Assembly: GCF_009729855.1 (NCBI RefSeq)
Contig: NZ_WODA01000003.1
Span: 53,367-117,366 of the forward strand
DNA length: 64,000 nucleotides
DNA from: Agromyces luteolus
GTDB lineage: Bacteria > Actinomycetota > Actinomycetes > Actinomycetales > Microbacteriaceae
Direction: 5' to 3'
Shown: positions 1 to 9,072 of the stretch, piece by piece
Position numbering within the stretch: position 1 is the first letter of the stretch
How the letters are laid out: each line of letters starts with the position of its first letter
The notes under the pieces: model-generated
Told to the model about the DNA's origin: nothing
What the model saw: only the letters and a program-made list of their open reading frames with translations
Database searches by the model: none
Program-made: the position numbers and the translations under genes

Positions 1-367
1 CCCAGCCTCCGCACGTGATCGCGGCAGTCACCCGCGCTGCCGAGCCCGTTCCGCGAATCCTGTGCGACCGCCGCATTGCCACCTCCGAGCGGCCTATTCC
101 ACCAACCACGTCCAAGGATCGCACGGGAGCGCCACATCGTCCGACGATGTGGGCGGCCGTCATGGGCTGCGGGACGGTCAGGCTGGACGGTCAACGAGCG
201 ACGTTGGCGAGTTCCATACGGGAGCACGTCCAGAACGGAGGTGGAAAGGTATCCGCTGGGTACTTTTCCACCTCGTGTTCGCGAAGGATCATCCCCAGCC
301 GGAACGACGTGGAGACCTGTCGGGGATGGCAACAGGTCCGACGCCCGCACCGGGCGGCCGGGAGAAC
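1..367. other. Gene-free segment with two inverted repeats
   Basis: No reading frame here looks like a real protein; the open frames on both strands are arginine/proline-rich shadows of high-GC DNA. Two inverted repeats can be seen. One at 132-152 has 9-bp arms (CCACATCGT / ACGATGTGG) around a 3-nt loop. One at 239-273 has 13-bp arms with one G-T pair (AGGTGGAAAGGTA / TACTTTTCCACCT) around 9 nt. They could be terminators for a gene left of the window or the relic of an element. Nothing else is supported. Confidence 0.5.
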
Positions 368-411
368 GGCGGCGGGCGGATGCCGCGCCCCCGCGACATC
401 CGCCCGCCGCC
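368..411 (-). terminator. Terminator of the amine oxidase gene
   Basis: A perfect 15-bp inverted repeat (GGCGGCGGGCGGATG at 368-382, CATCCGCCCGCCGCC at 397-411) has a further CGCG/CGCG pairing in its loop. It starts 18 nt past the amine oxidase stop. There is no strong U-tract, as is usual in high-GC actinobacteria. Confidence 0.75.
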
Positions 412-428
412 GTTCGATCGCCCGGGCG

Positions 429-2462
429 TCAGGCCCCGTGCCCGTGCCCCGAGCAGGTGCACGCCCCGGCCTCGCAGTGGCATCCGCCGGCCGCGGCATC
501 CGTGTGGCAGGCAATGCCCATCGCCTCGGAGGAGGGGACGTTCAGGGTGGGGTTCCGCCCGAAGAAGCCGTAGGGCTTCAGCGTGAACTTCGCGTAGTCG
601 ACGGGCATGACCGGCCAGTCCTCGACGCGCGGGAAGTGCGTGGGGCCGAAGGTATGCCAGAGGACGATGTCCTCGCCGTCGATCGAGCGGTCGGCCTCGG
701 TATAGCGCGGGAGGCCGTCGCCGCCGGGGTTCTGGTTCACGAGGTCGCCCGCAGGGTAGCGCTCGTCCCGGTCGTAGCGCGTGACCCAGAGGTGCTTGCG
801 CGTGAAGCCGGCGCGCTTCGCGATGACCGAGTCGGGGTCGGCGAGCAGCGTCGGCGAGCCCTGCGCGAGCAGCTCGTAGGCGACGGGGCGGCCGAGCCGG
901 TTCTGCTTCTCGGTGTTGACGATGTGCCAGGCCCGGCCGGCGACGGGGTCGGCGTCGCGCGCACCCTCGGCCTCGGTGCGCAGGCGCGTCGTGCGCTTCG
1001 TGAAGGCGTTGCCGTAGGGGTTGCCCTCCCCCATCGGCACGCGCACCGCGTCGACCTCCTCGACCGCGTTCGCGACGCCGTCGACCATCATGTCGAGCCG
1101 CGCGCTGAAGAGGTGCTGGTGGTAGGGCGCCCCCAGCCCGGGCGCGACCTCGCTCGCATGGTCGCCCGCCTCGGGGTCGTAGGCCGATGAGAAGAGCACG
1201 CCGGTGAGCTTCGCCTCGCACTCGATCGTGCCGTCGAGGTAGAGGTACCAGTAGAAGCCGTAGTCGTAGTTGCCGACCGTGGTGAAGAAGCTGATGACGA
1301 GGCGACGCTGGCGGCGCACCTCGTTCGACCCTGTGTAGATGTCGGTGTGCTTCCAGAGGGTCCCGAAGTCCTCCTCGTGCATGCAGATCGCGTTCGGGAT
1401 GACGCGCGGGTGGCCGAACTCGTCGGCGATCGTCGCGTCGAAGTACTGGATCTCGCCGAGGCAGTCGCAGCCGAGCTGCAGCGAGTTCGCGTAGCGGCCG
1501 AACACGTACTCGCCGGTGTCGAAGTAGTTCTGCCAGAACCGCGCGGGCGACGGGTCGCCGTAGGGCACCACCATCTCGGCGATCGAGGCGCGGTAGACGA
1601 TGTCGCGCTCGGCACCGCCCTGGTCGGCGTCGACGTAGCGGATGCGGCGGAGCACGAGCCCCTCGCGCGCGTCGAACGCGAGCGAGAAGCGCCAGTTCGC
1701 CCAGCTCACCCGGTCCTCCTCGACGGTGAAGCTCGGCCCCTCGGGCTGGGTGATGCTGATCGGCTTCAGGGTGTCGAGCGGCGCGCCCTGCACCTCGGGG
1801 TCGTCGAAGTTCCCCGATTCGGCGGGGATCTCGTAGACCTTGTGGTCGACGAGCTCGAACATGCGTCCCTCGATCATGTCGACGTACGCGCAGAGACCGT
1901 CGACCGGGTGCGCCCAGCAGTGGTCCTGCTCGTCGTTCCGCATGAAGGCGAGCACGCGGATGACGCGCCGCCCGCGCTCGGCCTCGAACCCGTACTCCCC
2001 CGCCGAGAGCGGGGCGAGCGCGACCTGCTCGTGCGTGATGCCGCGCCTGGCGAGGGCCTCGTGCCACTCGGGCTCGGCGCCCAGCAGGTCGTAGATCGCC
2101 TCGAACTCGACGTCGAGGATCGGGACCTGGCCGTTCGCGCCGTCGATCTCGGTCCGGCTGACGATCGAGCGGTCGGTGACCGACACGCGGACGTCGGCGG
2201 ACGCGCCCGTGGCCCGGTCGAGCAGCAGGACCCGGACGATGCGGGGCAGCTCGACCTCCGCGAGGACGTCGGGCTTGGCCGGCTCGTCGAGCCCGACGTA
2301 GACGAACCGCGTCTGCTCGGCGAGGAGGCCCGCCTCGGCCAGGATCTCGCGCGTCGCGTCGATCTCGCCGGCCGAGAGACCGCGCAGCGGGTCCGCCGCG
2401 GGACGGCTCTGATCGGGCGACTGGTGCCGCTCAGCGGCTCGGGTGGTCGACATCGTCGTCAT
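429..2462 (-). CDS. Copper-containing primary-amine oxidase
   Basis: Oxidises primary amines to aldehydes, releasing ammonia and hydrogen peroxide, with copper and topaquinone cofactors. The 677-residue length suits bacterial enzymes of the family. The cofactor motif TTVGNYDYGFYW places the topaquinone precursor at Tyr399; copper ligands are His448 and His450 in YHQH and the His of GPTHFPRVED near the C-terminus. The ATG at 2462 follows a GAGGTG ribosome site. The gene is odd at its end: the last 26 residues carry five Cys (652, 661, 663, 668, 670) and four His in short CxC and HGHG patterns, unlike the catalytic fold. Nearby are an APC permease and a FeaR-like regulator, so the likely job is catabolism of aromatic or biogenic amines. 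The exact substrate cannot be read. Confidence 0.95.
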   Translation of the reverse strand: MTTMSTTRAAERHQSPDQSRPAADPLRGLSAGEIDATREILAEAGLLAEQTRFVYVGLDEPAKPDVLAEVELPRIVRVLLLDRATGASADVRVSVTDRSIVSRTEIDGANGQVPILDVEFEAIYDLLGAEPEWHEALARRGITHEQVALAPLSAGEYGFEAERGRRVIRVLAFMRNDEQDHCWAHPVDGLCAYVDMIEGRMFELVDHKVYEIPAESGNFDDPEVQGAPLDTLKPISITQPEGPSFTVEEDRVSWANWRFSLAFDAREGLVLRRIRYVDADQGGAERDIVYRASIAEMVVPYGDPSPARFWQNYFDTGEYVFGRYANSLQLGCDCLGEIQYFDATIADEFGHPRVIPNAICMHEEDFGTLWKHTDIYTGSNEVRRQRRLVISFFTTVGNYDYGFYWYLYLDGTIECEAKLTGVLFSSAYDPEAGDHASEVAPGLGAPYHQHLFSARLDMMVDGVANAVEEVDAVRVPMGEGNPYGNAFTKRTTRLRTEAEGARDADPVAGRAWHIVNTEKQNRLGRPVAYELLAQGSPTLLADPDSVIAKRAGFTRKHLWVTRYDRDERYPAGDLVNQNPGGDGLPRYTEADRSIDGEDIVLWHTFGPTHFPRVEDWPVMPVDYAKFTLKPYGFFGRNPTLNVPSSEAMGIACHTDAAAGGCHCEAGACTCSGHGHGA

Positions 2463-2495
2463 GGTGCACCTCGTTTTTCTCTACGTTTGTCGAGT

Positions 2496-2501
2496 AATAT
2501 A
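2496..2501 (-). promoter_or_regulatory. -10 box of the amine oxidase gene
   Basis: TATATT on the minus strand lies about 33 nt before the amine oxidase ATG, in an unusually AT-rich patch between the two divergent genes. No convincing -35 box is seen. Confidence 0.45.
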
Positions 2502-2537
2502 GCCGGACTCGCCGGAACAGGGAAGATTCGGGGACGA

Positions 2538-3119
2538 ATGGTCGAGATCGCACACGGAGTGATGCTCGCGGGCGCGCTCGCCGGCACCGGCGCGACGCTC
2601 GCCCGGGGTCGACGGCTCCGGGCGCTGGACGCGATCGCCGCGATCGCGATGCTCGCGGCCATGCTGGACACGGCGTTCGCCGGCGTCCTGCCGGGCGTGG
2701 CCTGGGCGGGCATCCTGGTCCTCGCGGGCCTCGCGATCGGCATCCGATCGCGCCTGGACCGGTCGCGCGGACTCGGATGCGGGGCGAAGCGCGGCCCGCG
2801 GCCGGTCGGCCTCGGCGGCCGCCCTCGCCCGCTCGACGACCTGCACCACGCCCTCGCGCTCATCGCGACGGGATGGCTCGTGGCCGCCGCAGGCCACGAC
2901 GACGCCGGCCCGTCGGTCGAGACGCACCTCCACGCGGCCCCGCTCCTCGCCGCCGAGAGCCTCGCCGTGCTCGCGGTGATCGGGCTCGGCGCCTGGGTCG
3001 CGGTGCGCGCGCTGCGCGAGGGCCGCGGCGGGATCGGACACGGCGTCATGGCGGCGAGCATGACCGTCATGCTCGCCGCCATGGCCGCTCCCGGCCTCTC
3101 CACCGGGTTCGGCGCCTAG
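2538..3119 (+). CDS. Small hydrophobic membrane protein, unknown function
   Basis: A 193-residue protein with about five hydrophobic stretches and a charged loop near residues 73-100. Two similar segments, HGVMLAGALAGTGATL at the N-terminus and HGVMAASMTVMLAAMA near the C-terminus, suggest an internally repeated membrane fold. Histidine and methionine are frequent (HDDAGPSVETHLH), which with the neighbouring copper enzyme hints at a metal link, but that is inference. The ATG at 2538 follows a GGGGA-like site and leaves 75 nt to the divergent amine oxidase start. The stop codon overlaps that of the convergent permease by four bases (CTAG). I do not recognise the family with certainty. Confidence 0.7.
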   Translation: MVEIAHGVMLAGALAGTGATLARGRRLRALDAIAAIAMLAAMLDTAFAGVLPGVAWAGILVLAGLAIGIRSRLDRSRGLGCGAKRGPRPVGLGGRPRPLDDLHHALALIATGWLVAAAGHDDAGPSVETHLHAAPLLAAESLAVLAVIGLGAWVAVRALREGRGGIGHGVMAASMTVMLAAMAAPGLSTGFGA

Positions 3120-4654
3120 AACCCTCGGTGTGCGGGGGTCTCGACGACCGCCGCCTCGGCCTCCTCGATGCCGTGGCCGACCCGCGCGTAGAGCTCCGGG
3201 TTCCGACGACGGATGACGAGGCCCCACACGACGCCGGCGATGCCGGGGACGATGAGCAGCGCGGGCAGCACGAACGTGACCGCAGTGGTCTCGGCCTGGC
3301 CGAGCAGCACGTTGAAGTTCGCCAGGATGAGCACGAACACCGCGAACAGCACGACCGCGGAGATCGCCGGCGCGATGAGCGTCGGCCAGGCGCCGAGTCC
3401 GCGCCGGTCGCGGCGGAAGAACCCGATGACGGCGATCGCGATGACGCCCATGAGCAGCACGAGCCCCATCGCGCCCGTGTTCGTGAGCCACGTGAACATC
3501 GTGAGGACGGGGTAGAGGAACTCGACCGGCGCGAAGTCGGCCTTGAGGCCCACGACCTCGCCCGCGACGACGAACCCGAGCGTGACGATGATCGCGATCA
3601 CGCTCTGGGCGACCGAGCCGGCCCACGGCGCGCGTGAGGCGGCACGCACCGAACCGAGGCTGCGGTGCAGCACGCCCTCGCGCCCGAGCGAGAAGAGGTA
3701 CCGCGCGACCGCGTTGTGGAAGGACTGCAGCGCCGCGAAGAGGCTCGTGAGGAACAGCACCTGCATGAGGTCGCTCACGATGACCGGCGCGTGCTCGCCC
3801 ATGAAGACGAACATGAGGTCGGGGCCGTAGGTCGCCGACGCCTCGACGATCTGCGACGGCCCGATGCCGACCGTGAAGGCCCACGCGCTGAACGCGTAGA
3901 ACACGCCGATGATCGCCACGGCGGCGTAGGTCGCGCGCGCGACCGTGCGCTTGGGGTCCTTCGACTCCTCGCCGTAGATGGCCGCGGACTCGAAGCCCAT
4001 GAACGCGGCGACGCCGAACGAGAGCACCGCGCCGACACCCGGCACGAACAGGTTGGCCGGCTCGATGCCCGCGGTGCTCACGCCCTCGGGCGCGACCGCG
4101 AACGAGACGAGGTCGAACACGAGCACGGCCGCGAACTCGAGCGCGACGAGGATGCCGAGCACCTTCGCCGAGAGGTCCACCCGGTTGACCCCGAGCGCGC
4201 CGACGACGGCGATGCAGGCGAAGATCCACAGCCACCACGGCGTGACGATGCCGAGCTTCGCCTCGAGGAACATCGACATCTGGAACCCGAAGAGCCCGTA
4301 GATGCCGACCTGCATGGCGTTGTAGGCCACCAGCGCGACGAGCGAGGCCCCCACGCCGAAGGGCCGCCCGATGCCCTGGGCGATGTAGGCGTAGAACGCG
4401 CCGGCGTTCGTGACGTAGCGGCTCATGGCGGCGTAGCCGACCGCGAACACCGCGAGCGCCGCGGCGAGCACGATGAAGCCCACGGGCACGCCGATCACGC
4501 CGGTCACGGCGAAGGTCGTGGTCACGCCGCCGGCGACGACGGTGAGCGGCGCCGACGCCGCGATGATCATGAGGGTGACGGATGGCACGCCGAGACGCCG
4601 GTGGCCGAGTGCACCGGTCGCCGCGGGCGTCGACGTCGTCGTTGAGGAGGTCAT
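3116..4654 (-). CDS. APC-family amino acid/amine permease
   Basis: A 512-residue integral membrane protein with about 12 hydrophobic helices, the size and pattern of the APC superfamily. Family features include the first helix (SVTLMIIAASAPLTVVAGG), the conserved stretch GFESAAIYGEESKDPKRTVARATY, and SFHNAVARYLFSLGREGVLH. It probably imports the amine or amino acid whose amine is oxidised by the nearby copper amine oxidase. The start ATG at 4654 was chosen because the upstream extension is low-complexity and the family begins near here. The C-terminus is cytosolic and acidic. Confidence 0.9.
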   Translation of the reverse strand: MTSSTTTSTPAATGALGHRRLGVPSVTLMIIAASAPLTVVAGGVTTTFAVTGVIGVPVGFIVLAAALAVFAVGYAAMSRYVTNAGAFYAYIAQGIGRPFGVGASLVALVAYNAMQVGIYGLFGFQMSMFLEAKLGIVTPWWLWIFACIAVVGALGVNRVDLSAKVLGILVALEFAAVLVFDLVSFAVAPEGVSTAGIEPANLFVPGVGAVLSFGVAAFMGFESAAIYGEESKDPKRTVARATYAAVAIIGVFYAFSAWAFTVGIGPSQIVEASATYGPDLMFVFMGEHAPVIVSDLMQVLFLTSLFAALQSFHNAVARYLFSLGREGVLHRSLGSVRAASRAPWAGSVAQSVIAIIVTLGFVVAGEVVGLKADFAPVEFLYPVLTMFTWLTNTGAMGLVLLMGVIAIAVIGFFRRDRRGLGAWPTLIAPAISAVVLFAVFVLILANFNVLLGQAETTAVTFVLPALLIVPGIAGVVWGLVIRRRNPELYARVGHGIEEAEAAVVETPAHRGF

Positions 4655-4856
4655 GGCTGGGGATCCCTTGGTCGACGGAGGGCGAGCCACGGCGGCATCG
4701 CCCGGTTCCGGCCCATGGTTCCGTGCGCCGACGTCCGGGACTTGTCGGAGAGCGTACGCCGGTTGACCTCGACCGCAGACTCCCCCTGTCGAATTTCCCT
4801 CAACGAGCGTAGAGTTTCCTCTCGACCCGGACATCGCCGTCCCGCCCAGAGATGAG

Positions 4857-5873
4857 GTGCATCCCGTGCCCCACGGATCCTCCCCCTCCCCCGCGCTCGC
4901 GCTCGCCTCCCCCGCGCTCGCCTCGGACGCGCCCGCCATCGACGCCTCCGCCCTGCCGCTCGACTTCGCCGAGTTCAGCGCGCTCGCCTCGCAGTCCTTT
5001 GTTCCGCTGCGCGTGCGCGCGGACGATCCGGACGCGTTCCGCGGCGACATCCGCGCGGCGGCCGGCGACGACATCCACCTCTCGGTGGTCACGGCCACCG
5101 GGCATGAGATCCACCGCACACCCGAACTCGTCGCACGGTCCGAGCATCGCTCGTTCAAGCTCGGGCTCCAGCTCTCCGGCACGGGCCTGCTCATCCAGGA
5201 CTCCCGCGAGGCCGTGCTCCGACCCGGCGACCTCACGATCTACGACACCGACTCGCCCTACACGCTCGTCTTCGAGGAGGCCTTCAGCACGCTCGTGCTC
5301 ATGGTGCCGCACCGGATGCTCGAACTGCCGACCGACGCCGTGCAGGGCATGACCGCGGCCCGCATCGCGGGCGACCAGGGCCTCGGCCGCGTCGTCGCGC
5401 GCTTCCTCGCCGAACTCGCCGGCGACCTCGACCAGCTCGGCGGTCCCGTCGGCGGCCGTCTCGCCCGCAACGCGGTCGACCTCGTGTCGACGCTCTACGC
5501 CCGCGAGCTCGACGTCGCCCGCGACGCCGACCGCCCCCACCGGGCGATGCTGCGCGGCATCCAGGCCTGGCTCGATGACCGGCTGGGCGACCCCGACCTC
5601 ACGCCGGCGACGATCGCCGCGGCGCACTTCATCTCCACGCGCCACCTCCACGCGATCTTCCACGAGGAGGGGCTCACCGTCTCGAGCTGGATCCGGTCGC
5701 GGCGACTCGACCGCTGCCGCCGCGAGCTCCTCGACCCGCTCGCGGCGCACCGACCGGTCGGCCAGGTGGCCGGCCGCTGGGGCTTCGCCGACGCGGCGCA
5801 CTTCAGCCGCGCGTTCCGCGCCGAGTTCGGCGAACCGCCGAGCGCCGTCCGGGCGCGCGCGACGGCCGCGTGA
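4857..5873 (+). CDS. AraC-family regulator, FeaR-like
   Basis: A transcription factor with an N-terminal effector half (about residues 50-215) resembling the AraC-binding-like domain of FeaR, which controls aromatic amine oxidation in enterobacteria. The C-terminal AraC helix-turn-helix pair spans about residues 230-335, with the second-helix signature RWGFADAAHFSRAFRAEFGEPP. It is divergent from the permease, 202 nt away, and lies beside the amine oxidase, so it probably activates both. The start is uncertain: GTG at 4857 or GTG at 4866; no strong ribosome site decides. The first 30 residues are low-complexity. Confidence 0.88.
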   Translation: MHPVPHGSSPSPALALASPALASDAPAIDASALPLDFAEFSALASQSFVPLRVRADDPDAFRGDIRAAAGDDIHLSVVTATGHEIHRTPELVARSEHRSFKLGLQLSGTGLLIQDSREAVLRPGDLTIYDTDSPYTLVFEEAFSTLVLMVPHRMLELPTDAVQGMTAARIAGDQGLGRVVARFLAELAGDLDQLGGPVGGRLARNAVDLVSTLYARELDVARDADRPHRAMLRGIQAWLDDRLGDPDLTPATIAAAHFISTRHLHAIFHEEGLTVSSWIRSRRLDRCRRELLDPLAAHRPVGQVAGRWGFADAAHFSRAFRAEFGEPPSAVRARATAA

Positions 5874-5885
5874 GCCGAGCGGCGA

Positions 5886-6656
5886 TCAGACGAGGAAGTC
5901 GATCGCCGCGTCCTTGAACGTCCGCGAGGTGAGCGTCGAGACGTGGTCGCGGCCCCGGATCGTGATGAGGTCGCTCCCCCAGTCGAGCGCGAGCTGCTGG
6001 ACTCCGAGCGGCACCGGGTCCTCCTCACCCGCGACGAACAGCACCGGGATGTCGCCGGGGATCGCGAGCGGGGCGCCCGAGACGCCCTCGATGCACGCGA
6101 GGAGCGCGTCGCGGTCGGCGCCGGCGCGGACCGCCGGGCCGAGCACCTGGGCGATCACGGGGTTCCGCGGCGCCGTCCCGTCGTGGAGGTAGGCACGCGC
6201 GTCCTCGACGTCCCACGTCGCGAAGAGCTCCGTTGGTCCCGCACCGCCGACCACGACGCGACGCACCCGGTCGGGGGCGAGCTCGCACAGCGCCGAGATC
6301 ACCCGGTTGCCCATCGAGTAGCCGACGGCGTCGCAGCGCGCTGCGCCGGCCGAGTCGAGCACGGCGAGGAGGTCGGCGCCGAGCCGGTCCGGCGCGTAGG
6401 CGTCGGCGGTGGCCGGCTTGTCGCTCGCGCCGTGGCCGCGGAGGTCGGTCGTGATCACGCGGCGCCCCGACTCGACGAGCGAGCGCACCCACCCCGTGCC
6501 GTCCCACGTCACCGACGAGTCCGACGCGAAGCCGTGCACGAGCAGCACCGGCGGGCGGCCCGCCTCGGCGTCGTCGCCGTGCACGCGATACGCGATGAGC
6601 ACCCCGTCGGGCGCCTCGGCGTGCAGCATCGGCGCCGAGGACGGTTGCCCGATCAC
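5886..6656 (-). CDS. Alpha/beta hydrolase
   Basis: A 256-residue alpha/beta-fold hydrolase, probably an esterase or lactonase. Seen are the oxyanion HG (VLLVHGFASDS), the nucleophile elbow GYSMGN with Ser as nucleophile, an acid in FVAGEEDPVP, and a catalytic His in GRDHVSTL. Its GTG start overlaps the nicotinamidase stop in the 4-nt pattern GTGA, so the two are translationally coupled. It ends 12 nt from the convergent AraC gene. Substrate is unknown; coupling with nicotinamidase may be only an operon accident. Confidence 0.88.
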   Translation of the reverse strand: MIGQPSSAPMLHAEAPDGVLIAYRVHGDDAEAGRPPVLLVHGFASDSSVTWDGTGWVRSLVESGRRVITTDLRGHGASDKPATADAYAPDRLGADLLAVLDSAGAARCDAVGYSMGNRVISALCELAPDRVRRVVVGGAGPTELFATWDVEDARAYLHDGTAPRNPVIAQVLGPAVRAGADRDALLACIEGVSGAPLAIPGDIPVLFVAGEEDPVPLGVQQLALDWGSDLITIRGRDHVSTLTSRTFKDAAIDFLV

Positions 6657-7357
6657 GCGCGATCCGCCTCGTCGTCGGCCGGCGAGCCGGCGGCATCCGC
6701 TCGATCGGCGTCCTCGGATCCGCCGGACCCGGCGTCGTCCGCCTCCGGACGCTCGACCACCTCCCCCGGCGGCAGCTCGGACGAGTCGACGATGGCCGCT
6801 CCGGCATGGCCGAGCTCGGCGATCGCGGCGTCGGACGTCTCCGATGCGACGCCCGCGACCAGGTCGCGGAGCACGCGCACGTGGCGTCCGTGCTCGATCG
6901 CGTCGAGCGCGCTCGCGCGCACGCAGTAGTCGGTCGCGAGGCCGACGATGTCGACGTCGGTGATGCCGTGCCGCTCGAGCACCTCGGTGATCGACGCGCC
7001 CGAGTCATCCGTGCCCTCGAAGATGGAGTACGCGGGCACCCCCTGGCCCTTGCGGACGTGCACGTGGACGCCACTCGTGTCGAGCGCGGGGTGGTACTCG
7101 GCGCCGGGCGTGTCCGCCATGCAGTGCTTCGGCCAGGTCGTGACGAAGTCGGGCTCGGCGTCCGTCGCGAAGTGACCGTCGTTGTCGTCGTCGGGATTGT
7201 GCCAGTCGCGGGAGGCAACGACCAGGTCGTAGCGTTCGCCGTGCTCGGCGAGGTAGGCCGTGATGCCTTCGGCGACGGCCGCACCGCCCTCGACGCCGAG
7301 CGCACCGCCCTCGGTGAAGTCGTTCTGCACGTCGATGATGAACAGGGCCCGGCTCAT
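6653..7357 (-). CDS. pncA: Nicotinamidase (isochorismatase-family hydrolase)
   Basis: Hydrolyses nicotinamide to nicotinate for NAD salvage. The 234-residue protein opens with FIIDVQNDF (catalytic Asp), has the metal ligands of SRDWHNPDDDNDGHF and the WPKHC stretch, a Lys in VRKGQG, and the catalytic Cys in GLATDYCVRASA. The order and residues fit PncA rather than generic isochorismatases. The start ATG at 7357 sits 7 nt after AAGGAG; a longer upstream frame is ignored. The last 30 residues form an acidic Gly/Ser/Ala/Asp tail outside the fold, unusual for the family. Confidence 0.92.
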   Translation of the reverse strand: MSRALFIIDVQNDFTEGGALGVEGGAAVAEGITAYLAEHGERYDLVVASRDWHNPDDDNDGHFATDAEPDFVTTWPKHCMADTPGAEYHPALDTSGVHVHVRKGQGVPAYSIFEGTDDSGASITEVLERHGITDVDIVGLATDYCVRASALDAIEHGRHVRVLRDLVAGVASETSDAAIAELGHAGAAIVDSSELPPGEVVERPEADDAGSGGSEDADRADAAGSPADDEADRA

Positions 7358-7451
7358 GATCGGCTCCTTCGCTCCTCGGGTCTCGGGCGGGGCTCGTCCG
7401 GCCGCCGCTCCCATTCTGTCGCGATTCGCGGACGCCGCGGCGGGCCCTCGG

Positions 7452-9002
7452 TCACTCGTTCGAGAGTTCGTCCCCGCAGCGGTAGAACCCGGTCGTGAGC
7501 GTGTCGATCGCCACCTTCGCGTCCGCCGTGACCTGCGAGACGTCGCCGAGTGCGTAGATCGCGAAGGTCAGGGTCGTGCCGTCCTGGGCGTGGACGATCC
7601 CCCCGAGCGTGTAGCCCGTGTCGATCCATCCGGTCTTCGCGAACACCGCACCGTGCGCGACCGCGTTGTCGCCCGCGAACCGGTCGGCGTACGACAGCGA
7701 CCCGCGCTGCCCGGCGATCGGGAGCCCGTCGCGGATGACGCCGAGGCTCCCCTCGCGCGCCTCCACCGCGTCGAACAGCCGAGTGAGGTAGGCGGGCGGC
7801 ACCGCGTTGTCGGGCGAGAGGCCCGAGCCGTCGACGACGTGGATGCCGCCGCGCGCGATGCCGTACGTCTCGAGCGCCTGCCGCACCGCGGGATCGATCG
7901 CCTCGAACGTGTTCCCGGTGCCGACCGCGATCGCGACCTGGCGGGCGAGCATCTCGGCGACCGTGTTGTCCGAGACGACGAGCGACTTGTCGATGAGCTG
8001 CGCGACGGTCGGCGACCACACCCGCCCGAGCTCGGTCGCGCCGCCGGGTGCGGTGCCGCGCTCGATCACCGAGACGCCGCCGAGCTCGGCGGCGAAGGCG
8101 TCGCCCGCGCGACCGACCGCGTCGGCGCCGCGGCGCGAGGTGTTGGCGTACGGGTCGTCGCGGTCGCCGTCGACCATGAGCGCCGTGATCTCCGGCATGT
8201 ACCCGAGGTCGCGCTCGGTCGGCGCCCAGCTCGCGTGCCAGGTCTCGCCGCCGAAGTACGAGGCGTCGAGTACGAGCTTGGTGAGCGGCGGGTTCGACGG
8301 GTCGGCGTGCCACGCCGCCCGCACCTGCCGGGCGAGGTCGTCGAGGTGCGCGGCGCCGGGGTAGACCGTCTCGTTGCCGGTCGCGGTGCGCGAGAGCGTG
8401 AGGTCGCCGCCGCCGACGAGCACGACCGAGCCCGGCTCGGAGCCCTTCACGACGGTCGTCGCGAACCGGTCGTCGGGTGAGAACACGGCGAGCGCCGCCG
8501 CCGCGGTCACGACCTTCATGACGCTCGCCGTGCGCGCCGCTGTGAGGCCGCCGCGGTCGAAGAGCACCTCGCCGGTCTCGGCGTTCATGACCTGCGCCTG
8601 CAGGTTCACGAGGCGCGGGTCGGCGGCGAGGCCCGCGACCGAGCAGGTGCGGACGCGCGCGGCCGGTTCCTGGGTGGGCGTCGGCGTCGCGGTCGGCGTC
8701 GGCGTGGGCGTCTCGGTCGGCGTCGGGCTCGGGCTGGCCGACGGCGTCGGCGAGGCGTCGCCGCCCGTCATCGTCGCAGCGAACGCGACGGCGCCGCCGA
8801 GCAGTCCGACCGCGGCGACCGCCGCCACCGCGGCGATCACGCGATGCTCGGCGATCAGCGAGCGGATGCCTCGGGGCGGGCCGGGCGACGTGGCCCCGCC
8901 GGAGTCGCGCGGCGATGCGGGTGCCCCGGAGTCGCCCGACGGACCGGGCTCCCCCGACGCGGGGTTCGGGCCCGCGGCATCCGTCTCGTTCTCGTCGCTC
9001 AC
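7452..9002 (-). CDS. dacB: D-alanyl-D-alanine carboxypeptidase/endopeptidase (PBP4 type, S13)
   Basis: Trims or cleaves peptidoglycan peptides outside the membrane. The 516-residue protein has a cytosolic Pro/Gly/Ser-rich tail (1-45), one membrane helix (about 55-77), a Pro/Thr-repeat linker (82-112), then the S13 domain. Active-site boxes are SVMK (Ser160, Lys163), SDN in VVSDNTVAE, and KTG in FAKTGWIDTGYT. A TACAAT box ends exactly 6 nt before the GTG at 9002, so the mRNA is probably leaderless, and this fixes the start. Cytosolic Pro/Ser-rich tails like this are common in actinobacterial envelope proteins. Confidence 0.93.
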   Translation of the reverse strand: MSDENETDAAGPNPASGEPGPSGDSGAPASPRDSGGATSPGPPRGIRSLIAEHRVIAAVAAVAAVGLLGGAVAFAATMTGGDASPTPSASPSPTPTETPTPTPTATPTPTQEPAARVRTCSVAGLAADPRLVNLQAQVMNAETGEVLFDRGGLTAARTASVMKVVTAAAALAVFSPDDRFATTVVKGSEPGSVVLVGGGDLTLSRTATGNETVYPGAAHLDDLARQVRAAWHADPSNPPLTKLVLDASYFGGETWHASWAPTERDLGYMPEITALMVDGDRDDPYANTSRRGADAVGRAGDAFAAELGGVSVIERGTAPGGATELGRVWSPTVAQLIDKSLVVSDNTVAEMLARQVAIAVGTGNTFEAIDPAVRQALETYGIARGGIHVVDGSGLSPDNAVPPAYLTRLFDAVEAREGSLGVIRDGLPIAGQRGSLSYADRFAGDNAVAHGAVFAKTGWIDTGYTLGGIVHAQDGTTLTFAIYALGDVSQVTADAKVAIDTLTTGFYRCGDELSNE

Positions 9003-9008
9003 CCGGGC

Positions 9009-9014
9009 ATTGTA
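9009..9014 (-). promoter_or_regulatory. -10 box for leaderless dacB mRNA
   Basis: TACAAT on the minus strand ends 6 nt before the dacB GTG, the spacing at which the start codon is the expected first transcribed base. Confidence 0.6.
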
Positions 9015-9072
9015 CGGAGGCGGTCCGGACGCCTCCCGAGTGCGAGCGCCGTCGGACGCGGCTCGAACGCCG

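Noticed and set aside
15..1190. Long plus-strand frame over the amine oxidase gene
   Set aside because: It is antisense to a gene with clear catalytic motifs and has an Arg/Ala/Val-rich composition typical of high-GC shadows.
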